DNA of 46,833 nucleotides. It comes from Clostridiales bacterium. GTDB lineage: Bacteria; Bacillota; Clostridia; Saccharofermentanales; Saccharofermentanaceae. This document shows positions 24,982-33,645 of the stretch, piece after piece. The position numbers and the translations under genes are program-made. The stretch's first letter is position 1, and each line of letters opens with the position of its first letter. Below the pieces are notes generated by a model. It saw only the letters and a list, made by a program, of their open reading frames with translations. It made no database searches and had not been told where the DNA came from. Where the stretch lies: contig JAFRST010000009.1 of assembly GCA_017427465.1 (NCBI GenBank), forward strand, positions 1-46,833, written 5' to 3'.

Positions 24982-25097
24982 TTTTTCCCTTCCCCATTAC
25001 TGAAAATGCTGAACCTTTTCAGTTTATATCCGTTGATACAAATATAACATTACGTCATCAGAAGACAAGAGCCGGCCAACAGGTAATCTCGTACTGA

Positions 25098-26405
25098 TCA
25101 GAGTATGTCGATGTATTCTCCTTCGAGTGCTTTGTTCATGCTCCTTACCGCGCAGAACTTGCCGCACATGGAACATGTATCATCGTGCTCGGGAGCACGT
25201 GAATCCCTTATGGTTTTTGCTGTCTCAGGATCGAGTGATACTGCCCACTGGTCGTCCCATCTGAAGGTGCGTCTTGCATCGGCCATCTCGTTATCCCTGT
25301 CCATCGCGTGAGGGATCTTTTTCGCGATATCCGCAGCATGTGCAGCGATCTTAGATGCGATGATGCCCTGCTTAACGTCGTCGACATTAGGAAGTGCCAG
25401 GTGCTCTGCGGGAGTTACATAGCAGAGGAATGCGGCGCCCGATGCCGCAGCGATGGCGCCTCCGATAGCCGAAGTGATGTGGTCATATCCGGGAGCAATG
25501 TCTGTTACGAGGGGTCCCAAAACATAGAAGGGAGCACCCATGCAGATGCTCTGCTGTATCTTCATGTTGGCTTCGATCTGATCCATCGGCATGTGGCCGG
25601 GGCCTTCCACCATGACCTGAACGTCTTTGGCCCATGCCCGCTTGGTGAGCTCGCCGAGTCTTACAAGTTCTTCAATCTGGCAGACATCGCTTGCGTCAGC
25701 AAGACAACCCGGGCGGCACGCATCGCCCAAAGAGATAGTGACGTCGTACTCCCTGCAGATGTCGAGGATCTCATCGTAGTATTCATAAAAAGGATTCTCG
25801 TTGCCTGTCATGCACATCCATGCGAAGATCAAAGAGCCTCCTCTTGAGACGATATTCATCTTTCTCTTATGCTTCTTGATCTGGTCTATTGTGTGTCTTG
25901 TGATGCCGCAGTGAAGAGTGACAAAATCCACGCCGTCCTCAGCGTGAAGTCTTACGACATCGATGAGATCTTTTGCAGTCAGGGTCGCGAGGTCTCTTTG
26001 ATAATGAATGACTGAATCGTATACAGGGACCGTGCCGATCATGGCAGGGCATTCTGATGTGAGCTTTCTTCTGAATGGGATCGTATTGCCGTGTGAAGAG
26101 AGATCCATGATAGCCTCCGCACCCATGTCGACAGCGGCCTGAACTTTCTTCATCTCGATGTCATAATCCTTGCAGTCGCGGGACACGCCGAGATTAACGT
26201 TGATCTTTGTCCTGAGCATCGAGCCGACGCCCTCCGGATCTAAGCACTTGTGATTCTTGTTGGCGCAGATGGTGACCTTGCCCTGGGCTACGAGTTCCCT
26301 GATCTCTTCTTCGGTTCTGTATTCCTTCTTTGCGACTATCTTCATCTCCGGAGTCACGATCCCCATCTTTGCGGCTTCCATTTGTGTTGAATAGTTTTTT
26401 TCCAT
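25098..26405 (-). CDS. thiC: Phosphomethylpyrimidine synthase ThiC
   Basis: 435 residues, the shorter anaerobe form. Radical-SAM enzyme that rearranges aminoimidazole ribotide to HMP phosphate in thiamine synthesis. Motifs: NINVNLG-type [45 protein letters not shown] and the C-terminal cluster motif [11 protein letters not shown] (C-x2-C-x4-C). The frame can start at 26420, but ATG at 26403-26405 has GAGGAGAAG just upstream and is preferred. It lies last in the TPP-controlled operon, 11 nt after thiD. Confidence 0.96.
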   Translation of the reverse strand: MEKNYSTQMEAAKMGIVTPEMKIVAKKEYRTEEEIRELVAQGKVTICANKNHKCLDPEGVGSMLRTKINVNLGVSRDCKDYDIEMKKVQAAVDMGAEAIMDLSSHGNTIPFRRKLTSECPAMIGTVPVYDSVIHYQRDLATLTAKDLIDVVRLHAEDGVDFVTLHCGITRHTIDQIKKHKRKMNIVSRGGSLIFAWMCMTGNENPFYEYYDEILDICREYDVTISLGDACRPGCLADASDVCQIEELVRLGELTKRAWAKDVQVMVEGPGHMPMDQIEANMKIQQSICMGAPFYVLGPLVTDIAPGYDHITSAIGGAIAAASGAAFLCYVTPAEHLALPNVDDVKQGIIASKIAAHAADIAKKIPHAMDRDNEMADARRTFRWDDQWAVSLDPETAKTIRDSRAPEHDDTCSMCGKFCAVRSMNKALEGEYIDIL

Positions 26406-26416
26406 TTTTCTTCTCC

Positions 26417-27217
26417 TCATATGTTTTTGAATTCGCTGACAATGTCATATCCGTGGTCTAGCGGACCCCTTCCGTGACCTAAGTCAAGACCTGCTTCTAT
26501 GGCGCCGGTGATGTATTCTTTTGCGCGCCCGACCGCCTCAGGAAGCTTCATTCCTTTGGCAAGGTTGCTTGCGATCGCGGCAGATAAAGTGCAGCCTGTT
26601 CCGTGCGTGTTTTTGTTATCTATCCTTTTTGACCCGAAAACAAAGACTCCGCCGCCGTGATACAGAATGTCGTCAGCATCATCTCCGGTGTGGCCGCCCT
26701 TTATGAGTACGGAACAGCCGCATTCCGAATGTATCTTTTCTGCAGCCTTGGTCATGTCGTCTTTGGTGATGATCTTAAGTCCCGAGAGAACTTCTGCTTC
26801 AGGTATATTCGGCGTTACGACTAAAGCAAGCGGAATGAGTTTTTCTTTTAGAGCTTTTACACTTTCTGAATCTGACAGATCAGCGCCGCTTGTCGCGACC
26901 ATGACAGGATCGACCACGAGATTTTTAACACCGTAGGTTTTCAGCTTGTCTGCGGTAACTTCAACGAGTTCTTTGGAAGGAATCATTCCGGTTTTTACGG
27001 CATCCGGAACGATGTCTTCGAAAACGCTGTCTATCTGGTCAGCAAGAAATAAGGGTTCGGCATTTGATATAGACCTGACACCTGTTGTGTTCTGCGCCGT
27101 AAGCGAAGTGATGACGGACATGCCGTATACACCGTTAGCGAGCATGGTTTTGAGGTCTGCCTGGATCCCTGCGCCGCCGGAGCAGTCGCTGCCTGCGATC
27201 GTGAGTACAGTCCTCAT
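26417..27217 (-). CDS. thiD: Hydroxymethylpyrimidine (phosphate) kinase ThiD
   Basis: 266 residues. Ribokinase-like fold with the ThiD start [21 protein letters not shown], the central [11 protein letters not shown], the [12 protein letters not shown] strand and the active-site [14 protein letters not shown] anion hole with catalytic Asp region. It phosphorylates HMP and HMP-P to HMP-PP. It overlaps thiE by 4 nt, a typical coupled arrangement. No anomaly. Confidence 0.96.
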   Translation of the reverse strand: MRTVLTIAGSDCSGGAGIQADLKTMLANGVYGMSVITSLTAQNTTGVRSISNAEPLFLADQIDSVFEDIVPDAVKTGMIPSKELVEVTADKLKTYGVKNLVVDPVMVATSGADLSDSESVKALKEKLIPLALVVTPNIPEAEVLSGLKIITKDDMTKAAEKIHSECGCSVLIKGGHTGDDADDILYHGGGVFVFGSKRIDNKNTHGTGCTLSAAIASNLAKGMKLPEAVGRAKEYITGAIEAGLDLGHGRGPLDHGYDIVSEFKNI

Positions 27218-27849
27218 GCTTTCCTCCTTATCTCATCAAAGGCTTTTCGGAGGTCTTGGGCAGCAGTCTTCGGATTGTCGGCTTTCATGATCGCTGACAC
27301 AGCGCATACGCCTGCTATATTGATCCCTTTTAAGATGCCGAGATTGCCGGGATTCAATCCGCCGATAGCGTTGACGGGGATAGGCACGGCTTTTGTTATC
27401 GCATCCAGTGTCTTAGTGGAAGTGAGCACGGTCTTTACCTTGGTCGTCGTGGGATAAATGGCGCCTACTCCGAGATAATCCGCGCCGTCTTCATATGCTT
27501 TTGAGGCTGCTTCAACAGTCTTTGCCGTAGCACCCAGTATCCTGTCACTGCCGATAAGCTTTCTGGCTACAGAGACAGGCATATCCTCCGCGCCGACATG
27601 AACGCCCTCGCAGTTAGCTGCGAGCATTACATCGATGCGGTCATCGATGATGAGTGGAACACCGAATTCTTTTGTGATCTCATGTACCGCGTTTGCGAGT
27701 TCTATATATTCTCTTGTCGTCTTGTTCTTTTCGCGCAGCTGCATGACAGTGACTCCGCCTTCGAGCGCCAGGCGGACTCTTCGCAAGAATTCTTCACGCT
27801 CAAATCCGGTGCTGTCGGTTATGAAATATAGACCCGTATCAAATCTCAC
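27214..27849 (-). CDS. thiE: Thiamine-phosphate synthase ThiE
   Basis: 211 residues, TIM-barrel. It couples HMP-PP and HET-P to thiamine phosphate. Motifs: [58 protein letters not shown] and AIGGLNPGN. It overlaps thiM by 11 nt and thiD by 4 nt. The protein looks complete. Confidence 0.96.
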   Translation of the reverse strand: MRFDTGLYFITDSTGFEREEFLRRVRLALEGGVTVMQLREKNKTTREYIELANAVHEITKEFGVPLIIDDRIDVMLAANCEGVHVGAEDMPVSVARKLIGSDRILGATAKTVEAASKAYEDGADYLGVGAIYPTTTKVKTVLTSTKTLDAITKAVPIPVNAIGGLNPGNLGILKGINIAGVCAVSAIMKADNPKTAAQDLRKAFDEIRRKA

Positions 27850-28582
27850 ATTTGCCTCCTATCTCGTCCAAAAGATTTACCATGAACGTTCCGATGCCTT
27901 TTTCAGTTGCGGCCCTAGCGCCGCACGTTTTGAAGAAAGCGCAGGCCTTTGCGGCACTTGCAGCGGAGTTCTCTTCAGCAAGGAAAGTGGCTATGACCGC
28001 ACCCAGCATGCAGCCCGTACCGGTTGCTTCCGAGAGCTGCTTTGAGCCGCTGGTGATACGCACGGCCTTTCCGTTATATGCGACCAGATCGGTCTTGCCG
28101 GTAGCGACGACGATGGTGTTGGCAGAAGCTGACAGATTAAGAGCAGCTTCTTCTGCCTGAGATTCGTCTATGCCTTTATCCGAATCAACACCTGATGACC
28201 TGTATGTGTCATCGTAAAGCGCAACGATCTCTGAATAATTGCCTTTGATGCAGGCAAATCTCCCTGATATCAGGAAGAGTCTTACCAGGGCCTTGCGAAG
28301 CGATGAGCATGCGGCACCGACCGCATCCAATGTAACAGGAATACCGGTGGAGTTTGCTTCCTTGAGCGCAAGCCTCATCGATGTGATTCTGGTATCGGTT
28401 ATGTTGCCGAGATTGAGCAGCAGGGAAGATGCTGTCCTTGTTATCTCGGCGACTTCGTCAGGGTGTTCGGCCATAATGGGTCTTGCGCCCAGAGCGAGTA
28501 TCGTGTTTGCACATTGGTTCATCGAGATCGGGTTCGTGATGCAATGGATCAGGCGGGAGTTTTTGCTTGCTTTTTCTTCCAT
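27839..28582 (-). CDS. thiM: Hydroxyethylthiazole kinase ThiM
   Basis: 247 residues. Salvage kinase making HET-P from thiazole alcohol. Motifs: HCITNPISMNQCANTILALGARP(I)MAEHPDE split over residues ~13-40, VTLDAVGA, IKGNYSEI, and the C-terminal TGTGCMLGAVIA. The thiazole branch here is salvage (ThiM) only: thiG, thiS and thiH are absent from the window. It overlaps the thiW stop by 34 nt, so the two are likely coupled. Confidence 0.95.
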   Translation of the reverse strand: MEEKASKNSRLIHCITNPISMNQCANTILALGARPIMAEHPDEVAEITRTASSLLLNLGNITDTRITSMRLALKEANSTGIPVTLDAVGAACSSLRKALVRLFLISGRFACIKGNYSEIVALYDDTYRSSGVDSDKGIDESQAEEAALNLSASANTIVVATGKTDLVAYNGKAVRITSGSKQLSEATGTGCMLGAVIATFLAEENSAASAAKACAFFKTCGARAATEKGIGTFMVNLLDEIGGKCEI

Positions 28583-29097
28583 AGCCTGCCTCCTTCCGCT
28601 ATCTTGACCTGCATCTGTTTAAGCGCGCCCATGTGCTGGAGCCTGTAGAGGACGAGAGCTGCGATGCTGCCGCCTATGAGGGTCCCGGAGATAAAAGACG
28701 GAACGTAGAAAAACCACCCAAGACCTTCTCTGCCCCAGATAAATGTCATTACCGGGTATGAGATGATGGCTCCGATGATGCCCGTTCCGACGATCTCGCC
28801 CAAGACTGCTGCCCAGATCTTGCCTTTTGTGACCTTGTAGAGGAGCCCAGAGAGCAAAGCACCGAATATCGCGCCTGTAAGCGCAAGCGGAGGGATGCCC
28901 ATGACGCACATCCTTATGATGCCTATTGCCAGAGCCACCAGGAATGCATCGACGGGACCTAAGAGGACTGCCGCGGTGATGTTGATGAGGTGGGCCATCG
29001 GGCACATGCCTTCGATCCTTAACAGAGGTGAGATAACAACGCCGACAGCTATAAGGATCGCCATGACGGCGAGCCGCAAAATATTGTATCTTTTCAT
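28549..29097 (-). CDS. thiW: ThiW-type ECF transporter S component (thiazole uptake)
   Basis: 182 residues, about five or six hydrophobic helices. The N-terminus LRLAVMAILIAVGVVISPLLRIEG, GMCPMAHLINITAAVLLGP and PPLALTGAIFGALLSGLLY are typical of ThiW, the substrate-binding subunit that uses a shared ECF energising module. It is predicted to import hydroxyethylthiazole for the adjacent ThiM. First gene after the TPP riboswitch; AAAGGAG-like RBS upstream. Confidence 0.92.
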   Translation of the reverse strand: MKRYNILRLAVMAILIAVGVVISPLLRIEGMCPMAHLINITAAVLLGPVDAFLVALAIGIIRMCVMGIPPLALTGAIFGALLSGLLYKVTKGKIWAAVLGEIVGTGIIGAIISYPVMTFIWGREGLGWFFYVPSFISGTLIGGSIAALVLYRLQHMGALKQMQVKIAEGGRLWKKKQAKTPA

Positions 29098-29120
29098 AGA
29101 GATACTCCTTTCGAGCGAAC

Positions 29121-29154
29121 AAAAAAGGAAGCTACCCGTAATCAGGTAACTTCC
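29121..29154 (-). terminator. Riboswitch-controlled intrinsic terminator of the thi operon
   Basis: On the minus strand GGAAGTTACC pairs with GGTAGCTTCC (one G-U wobble) and is followed by TTTTTT. It lies between the TPP aptamer and thiW, as expected for transcriptional attenuation. Confidence 0.9.
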
Positions 29155-29180
29155 CGCAAAACAACATAATATGACTAAGA

Positions 29181-29263
29181 GTCCCTACGTTGGCATTACC
29201 CAAATCAGGTATTCGGTCGAAGGGCACACCTTCCTCTCAGCCTGTAATGCAAGCTCCCGTCCT
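29181..29263 (-). ncRNA. TPP (THI-box) riboswitch aptamer
   Basis: Read on the minus strand it contains the signature order ACGGGAGCTTGC, GGCTGAGAGG, a P3-like arm with GTGTGCCCTTCGACC, CCTGATTTGGGTAATGCCA and CGTAGGGA. These are the two thiamine-pyrophosphate binding arms. TPP binding should favour the terminator at 29121-29154 and switch off thiW-M-E-D-C. Confidence 0.96.
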
Positions 29264-29285
29264 TATTATTCGATTTTCGTTTGAG

Positions 29286-29314
29286 AATATACACCAGAGG
29301 GTTGTTTTTATCAA
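29286..29314 (-). promoter_or_regulatory. Promoter of the thi operon
   Basis: Minus strand: TTGATA (29309-29314), exact 17-nt spacer, TATATT (29286-29291). Transcription would begin near 29279, about 16 nt before the riboswitch. Confidence 0.8.
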
Positions 29315-29432
29315 CAACTATGACCGCAAATGTCTTATAACGTTCAGATAAACCGCTTCCGGCATGTTTTTACAGCTCCGCTTAACAGATCCGGAACATA
29401 GGTATTTGACACAAAAATAGACAAATACGGCA

Positions 29433-29461
29433 TTGAATTTTGGCGCCTGATTAATTATCAT
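29433..29461 (+). promoter_or_regulatory. Promoter of the PPi-phosphofructokinase gene
   Basis: TTGAAT (29433-29438), 17-nt spacer, TATCAT (29456-29461). It is followed by a short leader and AAAGGAG at 29481-29487. It diverges from the thi promoter. Confidence 0.65.
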
Positions 29462-29494
29462 TCTTGTGTATTTTATTTAAAAAGGAGTACAACT

Positions 29495-31156
29495 ATGGAA
29501 ATTTCACCTCTCCAGAAGGCAAGATACGAGTACCGCCCTAAGCTTCCGGGCATGCTCAGAAACGGTATTGCAGAAATCAGCGTCCAGGAAGGCGCTGCTA
29601 CACAGAGCGTAGCTGATCAGGACAAGATCAAGGCTCTTTTCCCTAACACATACGGTAAGCCCGAGATCACATTCGTTAAGGGCACAAACACATCAGAAGC
29701 TAAGAAGCAGGTTGTAGGCGTTATCCTCTCCGGCGGCCAGGCTCCCGGCGGACACAACGTTATCTCCGGTCTCTATGACGCATTGAAGGCAACAAACCCT
29801 GAGAACAAGCTCTTGGGCTTCAAGAAGGGACCTGACGGACTTCTTAAGAACGACTATGTTGAGTTCGATGACAAGTTCATCGACGCATACAGAAACACAG
29901 GCGGATTCGACATCATCGGTTCCGGCAGAACAAAGCTCGAGACAGTAGAGCAGTTCCAGACTGTCGCTAACTTCGCTAAAGAGAACGGCCTTACAGCTAT
30001 CGTAATCATCGGCGGCGACGACTCCAACACAAACGCTGCCACACTCGCTGAGTACATGGCTGCAAACAACACAGGCATCCAGGTCATCGGCTGCCCCAAG
30101 ACGATCGACGGCGACCTTAAGAACGAAGATATCGAGGCTTCTTTCGGTTTCGATACAGCTACTAAGACATATTCAGAGCTCATCGGCAACATCGAGAGAG
30201 ATGCTAACTCCGCAAAGAAGTATTGGCACTTCATCAAGGTTATGGGACGTTCTGCTTCCCACGTTGCACTTGAGTGCGCACTTGAGACACAGCCTAACAT
30301 CTGCCTCATCGGTGAGGAAGTTGCAGCTAAGAAGATGTCACTTAGCGACATCACAAACCAGATCGCTGACTCCGTTGAGAAGAGAGCAGCTAACGGCGAC
30401 AACTTCGGTGTTGCAATCATCCCTGAGGGTATCGTAGAGTTCGTTCCTGAGTTCTCTGCTCTCATTTCTGAGATCAACGAACTCCTCGCAGGCGAGAAGA
30501 CAGCTCAGTTTAACAGCCTTCCTGACTGGAACGCTAAGTATGAGTTCATCAAGGCAGGCCTTTCCGCTGATGCTTTCAAGGTTTTCGATATCCTTCCCCA
30601 GGGCATCCAGCAGCAGCTCTTCCTCGAGAGAGACCCTCACGGCAACGTTCAGGTATCCCTCATCGAGTCCGAGAAGCTCTTCTCCGAGATGGTTAAGAAT
30701 GAGCTCGCAAAGAGAAAGGAAGCTGGCACATACAAGGGTAAGTTCGGCGCTCAGCACCACTTCTTCGGTTATGAAGGCCGCTGCGCATTCCCTTCCAACT
30801 TCGATGCTGACTACTGCTACTCTTTAGGCTTCAACGCATTCATGCTCATCCAGTACGGCTACACAGGATACCTCTCAAAGGTTTCCAACATCTCCAAGCC
30901 TGCTGACGAGTGGGTTGCAGGCGGTATGCCTATCACAAAGATGATGAACATGGAGAGAAGAAACGGCGCAGACAAGCCGGTTATCCGTAAGGCTCTTGTT
31001 GAGCTCGACGGCAAGCCGTTCAAGTATTTCGAAGCTAACCGTGAGAGATGGGCAGTTGAGACTGCATTCACATTCCCGGGCGCTATCCAGTACTTCGGAC
31101 CTTCCGACGTCTGCGACAGAACAACAATTACTCTTGCACTCGAGAAGGGCGAGTAA
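29495..31156 (+). CDS. Pyrophosphate-dependent 6-phosphofructokinase, long form
   Basis: 553 residues, the length of the large PPi-type enzymes. It phosphorylates fructose-6-phosphate with PPi, reversibly, and replaces ATP-PFK in many anaerobes. Motifs: [23 protein letters not shown] (from residue 173) where the aspartate marks PPi rather than ATP use, [10 protein letters not shown] (from 201) and [14 protein letters not shown]. Codon use is strongly biased to a few codons (for example ACA, GCT, CTC), as expected for a highly expressed gene. Monocistronic with its own terminator. Confidence 0.95.
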   Translation: MEISPLQKARYEYRPKLPGMLRNGIAEISVQEGAATQSVADQDKIKALFPNTYGKPEITFVKGTNTSEAKKQVVGVILSGGQAPGGHNVISGLYDALKATNPENKLLGFKKGPDGLLKNDYVEFDDKFIDAYRNTGGFDIIGSGRTKLETVEQFQTVANFAKENGLTAIVIIGGDDSNTNAATLAEYMAANNTGIQVIGCPKTIDGDLKNEDIEASFGFDTATKTYSELIGNIERDANSAKKYWHFIKVMGRSASHVALECALETQPNICLIGEEVAAKKMSLSDITNQIADSVEKRAANGDNFGVAIIPEGIVEFVPEFSALISEINELLAGEKTAQFNSLPDWNAKYEFIKAGLSADAFKVFDILPQGIQQQLFLERDPHGNVQVSLIESEKLFSEMVKNELAKRKEAGTYKGKFGAQHHFFGYEGRCAFPSNFDADYCYSLGFNAFMLIQYGYTGYLSKVSNISKPADEWVAGGMPITKMMNMERRNGADKPVIRKALVELDGKPFKYFEANRERWAVETAFTFPGAIQYFGPSDVCDRTTITLALEKGE

Positions 31157-31182
31157 GTAACTTTTGAAGAAATAACAAACAG

Positions 31183-31217
31183 ATCCCCGCATGGCTTAAG
31201 CCTTGCGGGGATTTTTC
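31183..31217 (+). terminator. Rho-independent terminator after PPi-PFK
   Basis: ATCCCCGCA (31183-31191) pairs with TGCGGGGAT (31204-31212), followed by TTTTC. Confidence 0.92.
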
Positions 31218-31242
31218 AATTGTTAAAAAGCCGTGTTTGATA

Positions 31243-31251
31243 TGCTAAAAT
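31243..31251 (+). promoter_or_regulatory. Candidate extended -10 promoter
   Basis: TGCTAAAAT is an extended -10 with TAAAAT, 41 nt before the ATG at 31293. TTGTTA at 31220-31225 is too far away (20 nt) to be an ideal -35. Confidence 0.4.
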
Positions 31252-31292
31252 GTTAGAAAGAACAGTTAAGCAACGCATGGAAGGGGGAATCC

Positions 31293-32069
31293 ATGGTTAC
31301 TTGTAAAGAATGCGGCTATCAGAATAATGGCCGGAAGCTCTGTAAAAAATGCGGTGCTCCTCTTGATCTTAGTGTTGAGGAGAATGCCGTATCTGTTGAA
31401 GATCTTCCTGATCTCACACTTTATGATGTCAACAGGGAACTTAAGAAGCTGATCAGGTATTTTAACCGCATGCAGGCCCAGTACAGCGAATACGAATACT
31501 GCAATCAGAAGCTCGATTCACTTGATAAAAGAGGCTACGTGTCTAAAGGCATTCTTATTTTCGGAATCTGCATGATAGCTGCTATGGTATGGTTGTCTGT
31601 TGTGGAAGTCCTGTACACATACATAAGGCAGGACATAACCGGTCTTCTTGTATGGAATGCAATGTTCCTGGCAGTCGGCCTCTATGCCGTTATCGCTTAT
31701 TTTCACAGTCTGAAGGACAACCGCAAGAAAATAAAGAATTATCTCGGAAGAGAAGTTGAGCTCGCAAGACAGCTTACAAATCACTATAAAAATTTCGGCC
31801 CTTGCCTTATTGACCCCAAATATACAGATCCGAGGATATTGGACAGACTGGCATTGCTGATCAGGTCCGGCAGGGTTAATACACTTGAGCAGGCTATGGA
31901 TACACTTTTTGAAGATGCCGGCAAGACTAAGAAGGAATCTTCCGATTACCTTGCGGTGGTTGCATCAAGACAGGCAGAATTCGGCGAGAAAGATGCCCTG
32001 GTATTCTGTGCCGCAAGCTTCTTCGGTGCCTATCACCAAGCCGGCGAAAATCTTCAGAGTACCGAATGA
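31293..32069 (+). CDS. Zinc-ribbon membrane protein, function unknown
   Basis: 258 residues. An N-terminal zinc ribbon (C4, C7, C17, C20: CKECG and CKKCG) is followed by an acidic linker, a helical region rich in Y/E/K (about 45-85), two membrane helices (about 87-108 and 114-136), and a C-terminal soluble helical domain with LGREVELARQ and RLALLIRSGRVNTLEQAMDTLFED. The last part resembles small helical modules used for protein contact. AAGGGGGA precedes the ATG. Family not recognised. Confidence 0.7.
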   Translation: MVTCKECGYQNNGRKLCKKCGAPLDLSVEENAVSVEDLPDLTLYDVNRELKKLIRYFNRMQAQYSEYEYCNQKLDSLDKRGYVSKGILIFGICMIAAMVWLSVVEVLYTYIRQDITGLLVWNAMFLAVGLYAVIAYFHSLKDNRKKIKNYLGREVELARQLTNHYKNFGPCLIDPKYTDPRILDRLALLIRSGRVNTLEQAMDTLFEDAGKTKKESSDYLAVVASRQAEFGEKDALVFCAASFFGAYHQAGENLQSTE

Positions 32070-32082
32070 GATTCTCTTATCA

Positions 32083-32088
32083 TATAAT
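32083..32088 (+). promoter_or_regulatory. -10 element immediately before the membrane gene at 32095
   Basis: TATAAT ends only 6 nt before the ATG. Transcription from it would start at or near the start codon, which has no Shine-Dalgarno. No good -35 is visible. Confidence 0.4.
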
Positions 32089-32094
32089 TCCCTT

Positions 32095-32727
32095 ATGAGC
32101 AGGAAGAACACTACATCTGAGATCATATTCAATCTGGTAATCGTCTTATTAGCGGTCACCGGAATCATCTTAATGCTCACATCCTACCCGGAAGAAGGCG
32201 CGCTGCAGTCGTCAGGGCTCGAGAACTTCAAGTTCTATACTGTGCTGACCAATGTGTTCTGCGGCATTATCGCGCTTGTTCAGCTGATCTTCATATTGCT
32301 GAAAAAGGACACGGACAAGATCAGGGTCCTTAAACTCGCCGCGGTTGTCGGTGTTGCCATTACCTTTGCGGTCGTCGCATTCATGTTCGGTCCGCTTTAC
32401 GGTTATCCGCAGTTCTACAAAAGAGGAAATCTCTTCTTCCACCTCATAGAGCCCCTTGCAGCAATTGCCGAATTCATCCTGATAAGAAGGGAAAAGATGC
32501 CCTTCAGATACACGGTCTTTGCGGCAATCCCCACGCTTCTTTACGGTATCGGCTATCTTCTGAACATACTGATCAACGGAATCGGAGGCCCATGGCCTTA
32601 CACTAATGATTTCTATGCTTTCTTAAGCTGGGGGTGGCCTGTAGGTATTGCGATCTTTACGGGCATTCCTTTGACGGCATTTGCCGTGGCATGTGTTTTC
32701 AGGGCAATCAGCAACAAAAGGTCATGA
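32095..32727 (+). CDS. Pr6Pr-like six-helix membrane protein
   Basis: 210 residues from ATG 32095. About six hydrophobic helices; the motif order FKFYTVLTNVFCG, FFHLIEPLAAIAEFILI, IPTLLYGIGYLLNILI and PWPYTNDFYAFLSWGWP fits the Pr6Pr family of membrane proteins (histidine and aspartate/glutamate in helices, aromatic-proline loop). Function unknown. The frame is open further upstream (from 31885) but that part overlaps the previous gene and is out of character, so I start it at 32095. No Shine-Dalgarno is present before that ATG. Confidence 0.7.
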   Translation: MSRKNTTSEIIFNLVIVLLAVTGIILMLTSYPEEGALQSSGLENFKFYTVLTNVFCGIIALVQLIFILLKKDTDKIRVLKLAAVVGVAITFAVVAFMFGPLYGYPQFYKRGNLFFHLIEPLAAIAEFILIRREKMPFRYTVFAAIPTLLYGIGYLLNILINGIGGPWPYTNDFYAFLSWGWPVGIAIFTGIPLTAFAVACVFRAISNKRS

Positions 32728-32810
32728 CATCGAAATATAATTGCCCCTTTATGCCCTCATTTGTACCCGGACAAAAGTGCTAAGATAGGCTGAGTAAAAG
32801 GAGAATTGTC

Positions 32811-33497
32811 ATGAAAAGATCCGAGATAAACAAAGCTCTGAAACGCATGGAGAGCGTCATTAATGACCTTAAGATCAGCCTCCCGCCGTTCTGCTCGTTC
32901 ACACCTGAAGAATGGCTTACCAAGGGGCATGAGTACGACGAGGTCAGGGATAACATGCTCGGCTGGGATATCACCGATTACGGCCAGGGCGATTTTGAGA
33001 AGGTGGGTTTCTCACTTATTACTCTCAGGAACGGCAACCTCAAGAATAAGGACAAGTATCCCAAGCCTTATGCCGAGAAACTCCTGTTCATCGAAGAGGG
33101 TCAGTATTCACCGAATCATTTTCACTGGTTCAAGATGGAAGACATAATCAACAAGGGCGGCGGCAACCTCCTGATAAGAGTATATAATTCGCTGCCCGAT
33201 GAACAGATGGATATGGAAAGCGATGTTACGATCCACACTGACGGCAGGACATATCAGGTCAAGGCCGGAACCCAGATCAGGCTCACGCCGGGTGAAAGCA
33301 TCTCGATCCAGCCTCTGATGTATCATGATTTTGAGGTCGAAAAGGGAACGGGCGCAGTCCTCTTAGGCGAGGTCTCGCAGGTCAACGATGACAATACGGA
33401 CAACAGATTTAACCCGCCTGTCGGAAGATTCCCTGAGATCGAAGAGGACGAGGCACCATACAGGCTCCTGTGCAACGAATACCCCGGGGCAAAGTAG
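32811..33497 (+). CDS. D-lyxose ketol-isomerase
   Basis: 228 residues, the usual size for this cupin-fold sugar isomerase, which interconverts D-lyxose and D-xylulose (and D-mannose and D-fructose). Metal-ligand motif NHFHWFKMEDII with H103, H105 and E110, then a later YHDFE histidine; family phrases EKLLFIEEGQYSP and GGGNLLIRVYNS are present. RBS AAAGGAG. No sugar transporter or kinase is adjacent, so its physiological role is open. It is followed by a terminator-like hairpin. Confidence 0.9.
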   Translation: MKRSEINKALKRMESVINDLKISLPPFCSFTPEEWLTKGHEYDEVRDNMLGWDITDYGQGDFEKVGFSLITLRNGNLKNKDKYPKPYAEKLLFIEEGQYSPNHFHWFKMEDIINKGGGNLLIRVYNSLPDEQMDMESDVTIHTDGRTYQVKAGTQIRLTPGESISIQPLMYHDFEVEKGTGAVLLGEVSQVNDDNTDNRFNPPVGRFPEIEEDEAPYRLLCNEYPGAK

Positions 33498-33513
33498 GCG
33501 GTTTTAAGCGTGG

Positions 33514-33536
33514 AGCACAAAAAATCTGTGCTTTTG
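33514..33536 (+). terminator. Probable terminator after D-lyxose isomerase
   Basis: AGCACA (33514-33519) pairs with TGTGCT (33527-33532), with TTTT overlapping the end. Short stem and short T-run. Confidence 0.65.
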
Positions 33537-33572
33537 ACGCGAAATGTCACGTTAATGTAAGGTGCGTTTACC

Positions 33573-33601
33573 TTGACTTAATAAGCATATTAAAGCATTA
33601 T
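33573..33601 (+). promoter_or_regulatory. Candidate promoter of the GH25 lysozyme gene
   Basis: TTGACT (33573-33578), 17-nt spacer, CATTAT (33596-33601). An alternative -10 TATTAT starts at 33599 with 20-nt spacing. Confidence 0.55.
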
Positions 33602-33645
33602 TATCACAAAAATTTGTTTTTTATATAAGATAAGGCGGTACGGTT

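Noticed and set aside
29301..29318. GTTGTT/AACAAC inverted repeat as an operator
   Set aside because: It overlaps the -35 of the thi promoter and is short and A/T-rich. The TPP riboswitch already explains control of the operon.
31885..32094. N-terminal extension of the Pr6Pr-like gene
   Set aside because: It overlaps the end of the zinc-ribbon membrane gene in another frame and lacks hydrophobic or conserved character. ATG 32095 is the sensible start.
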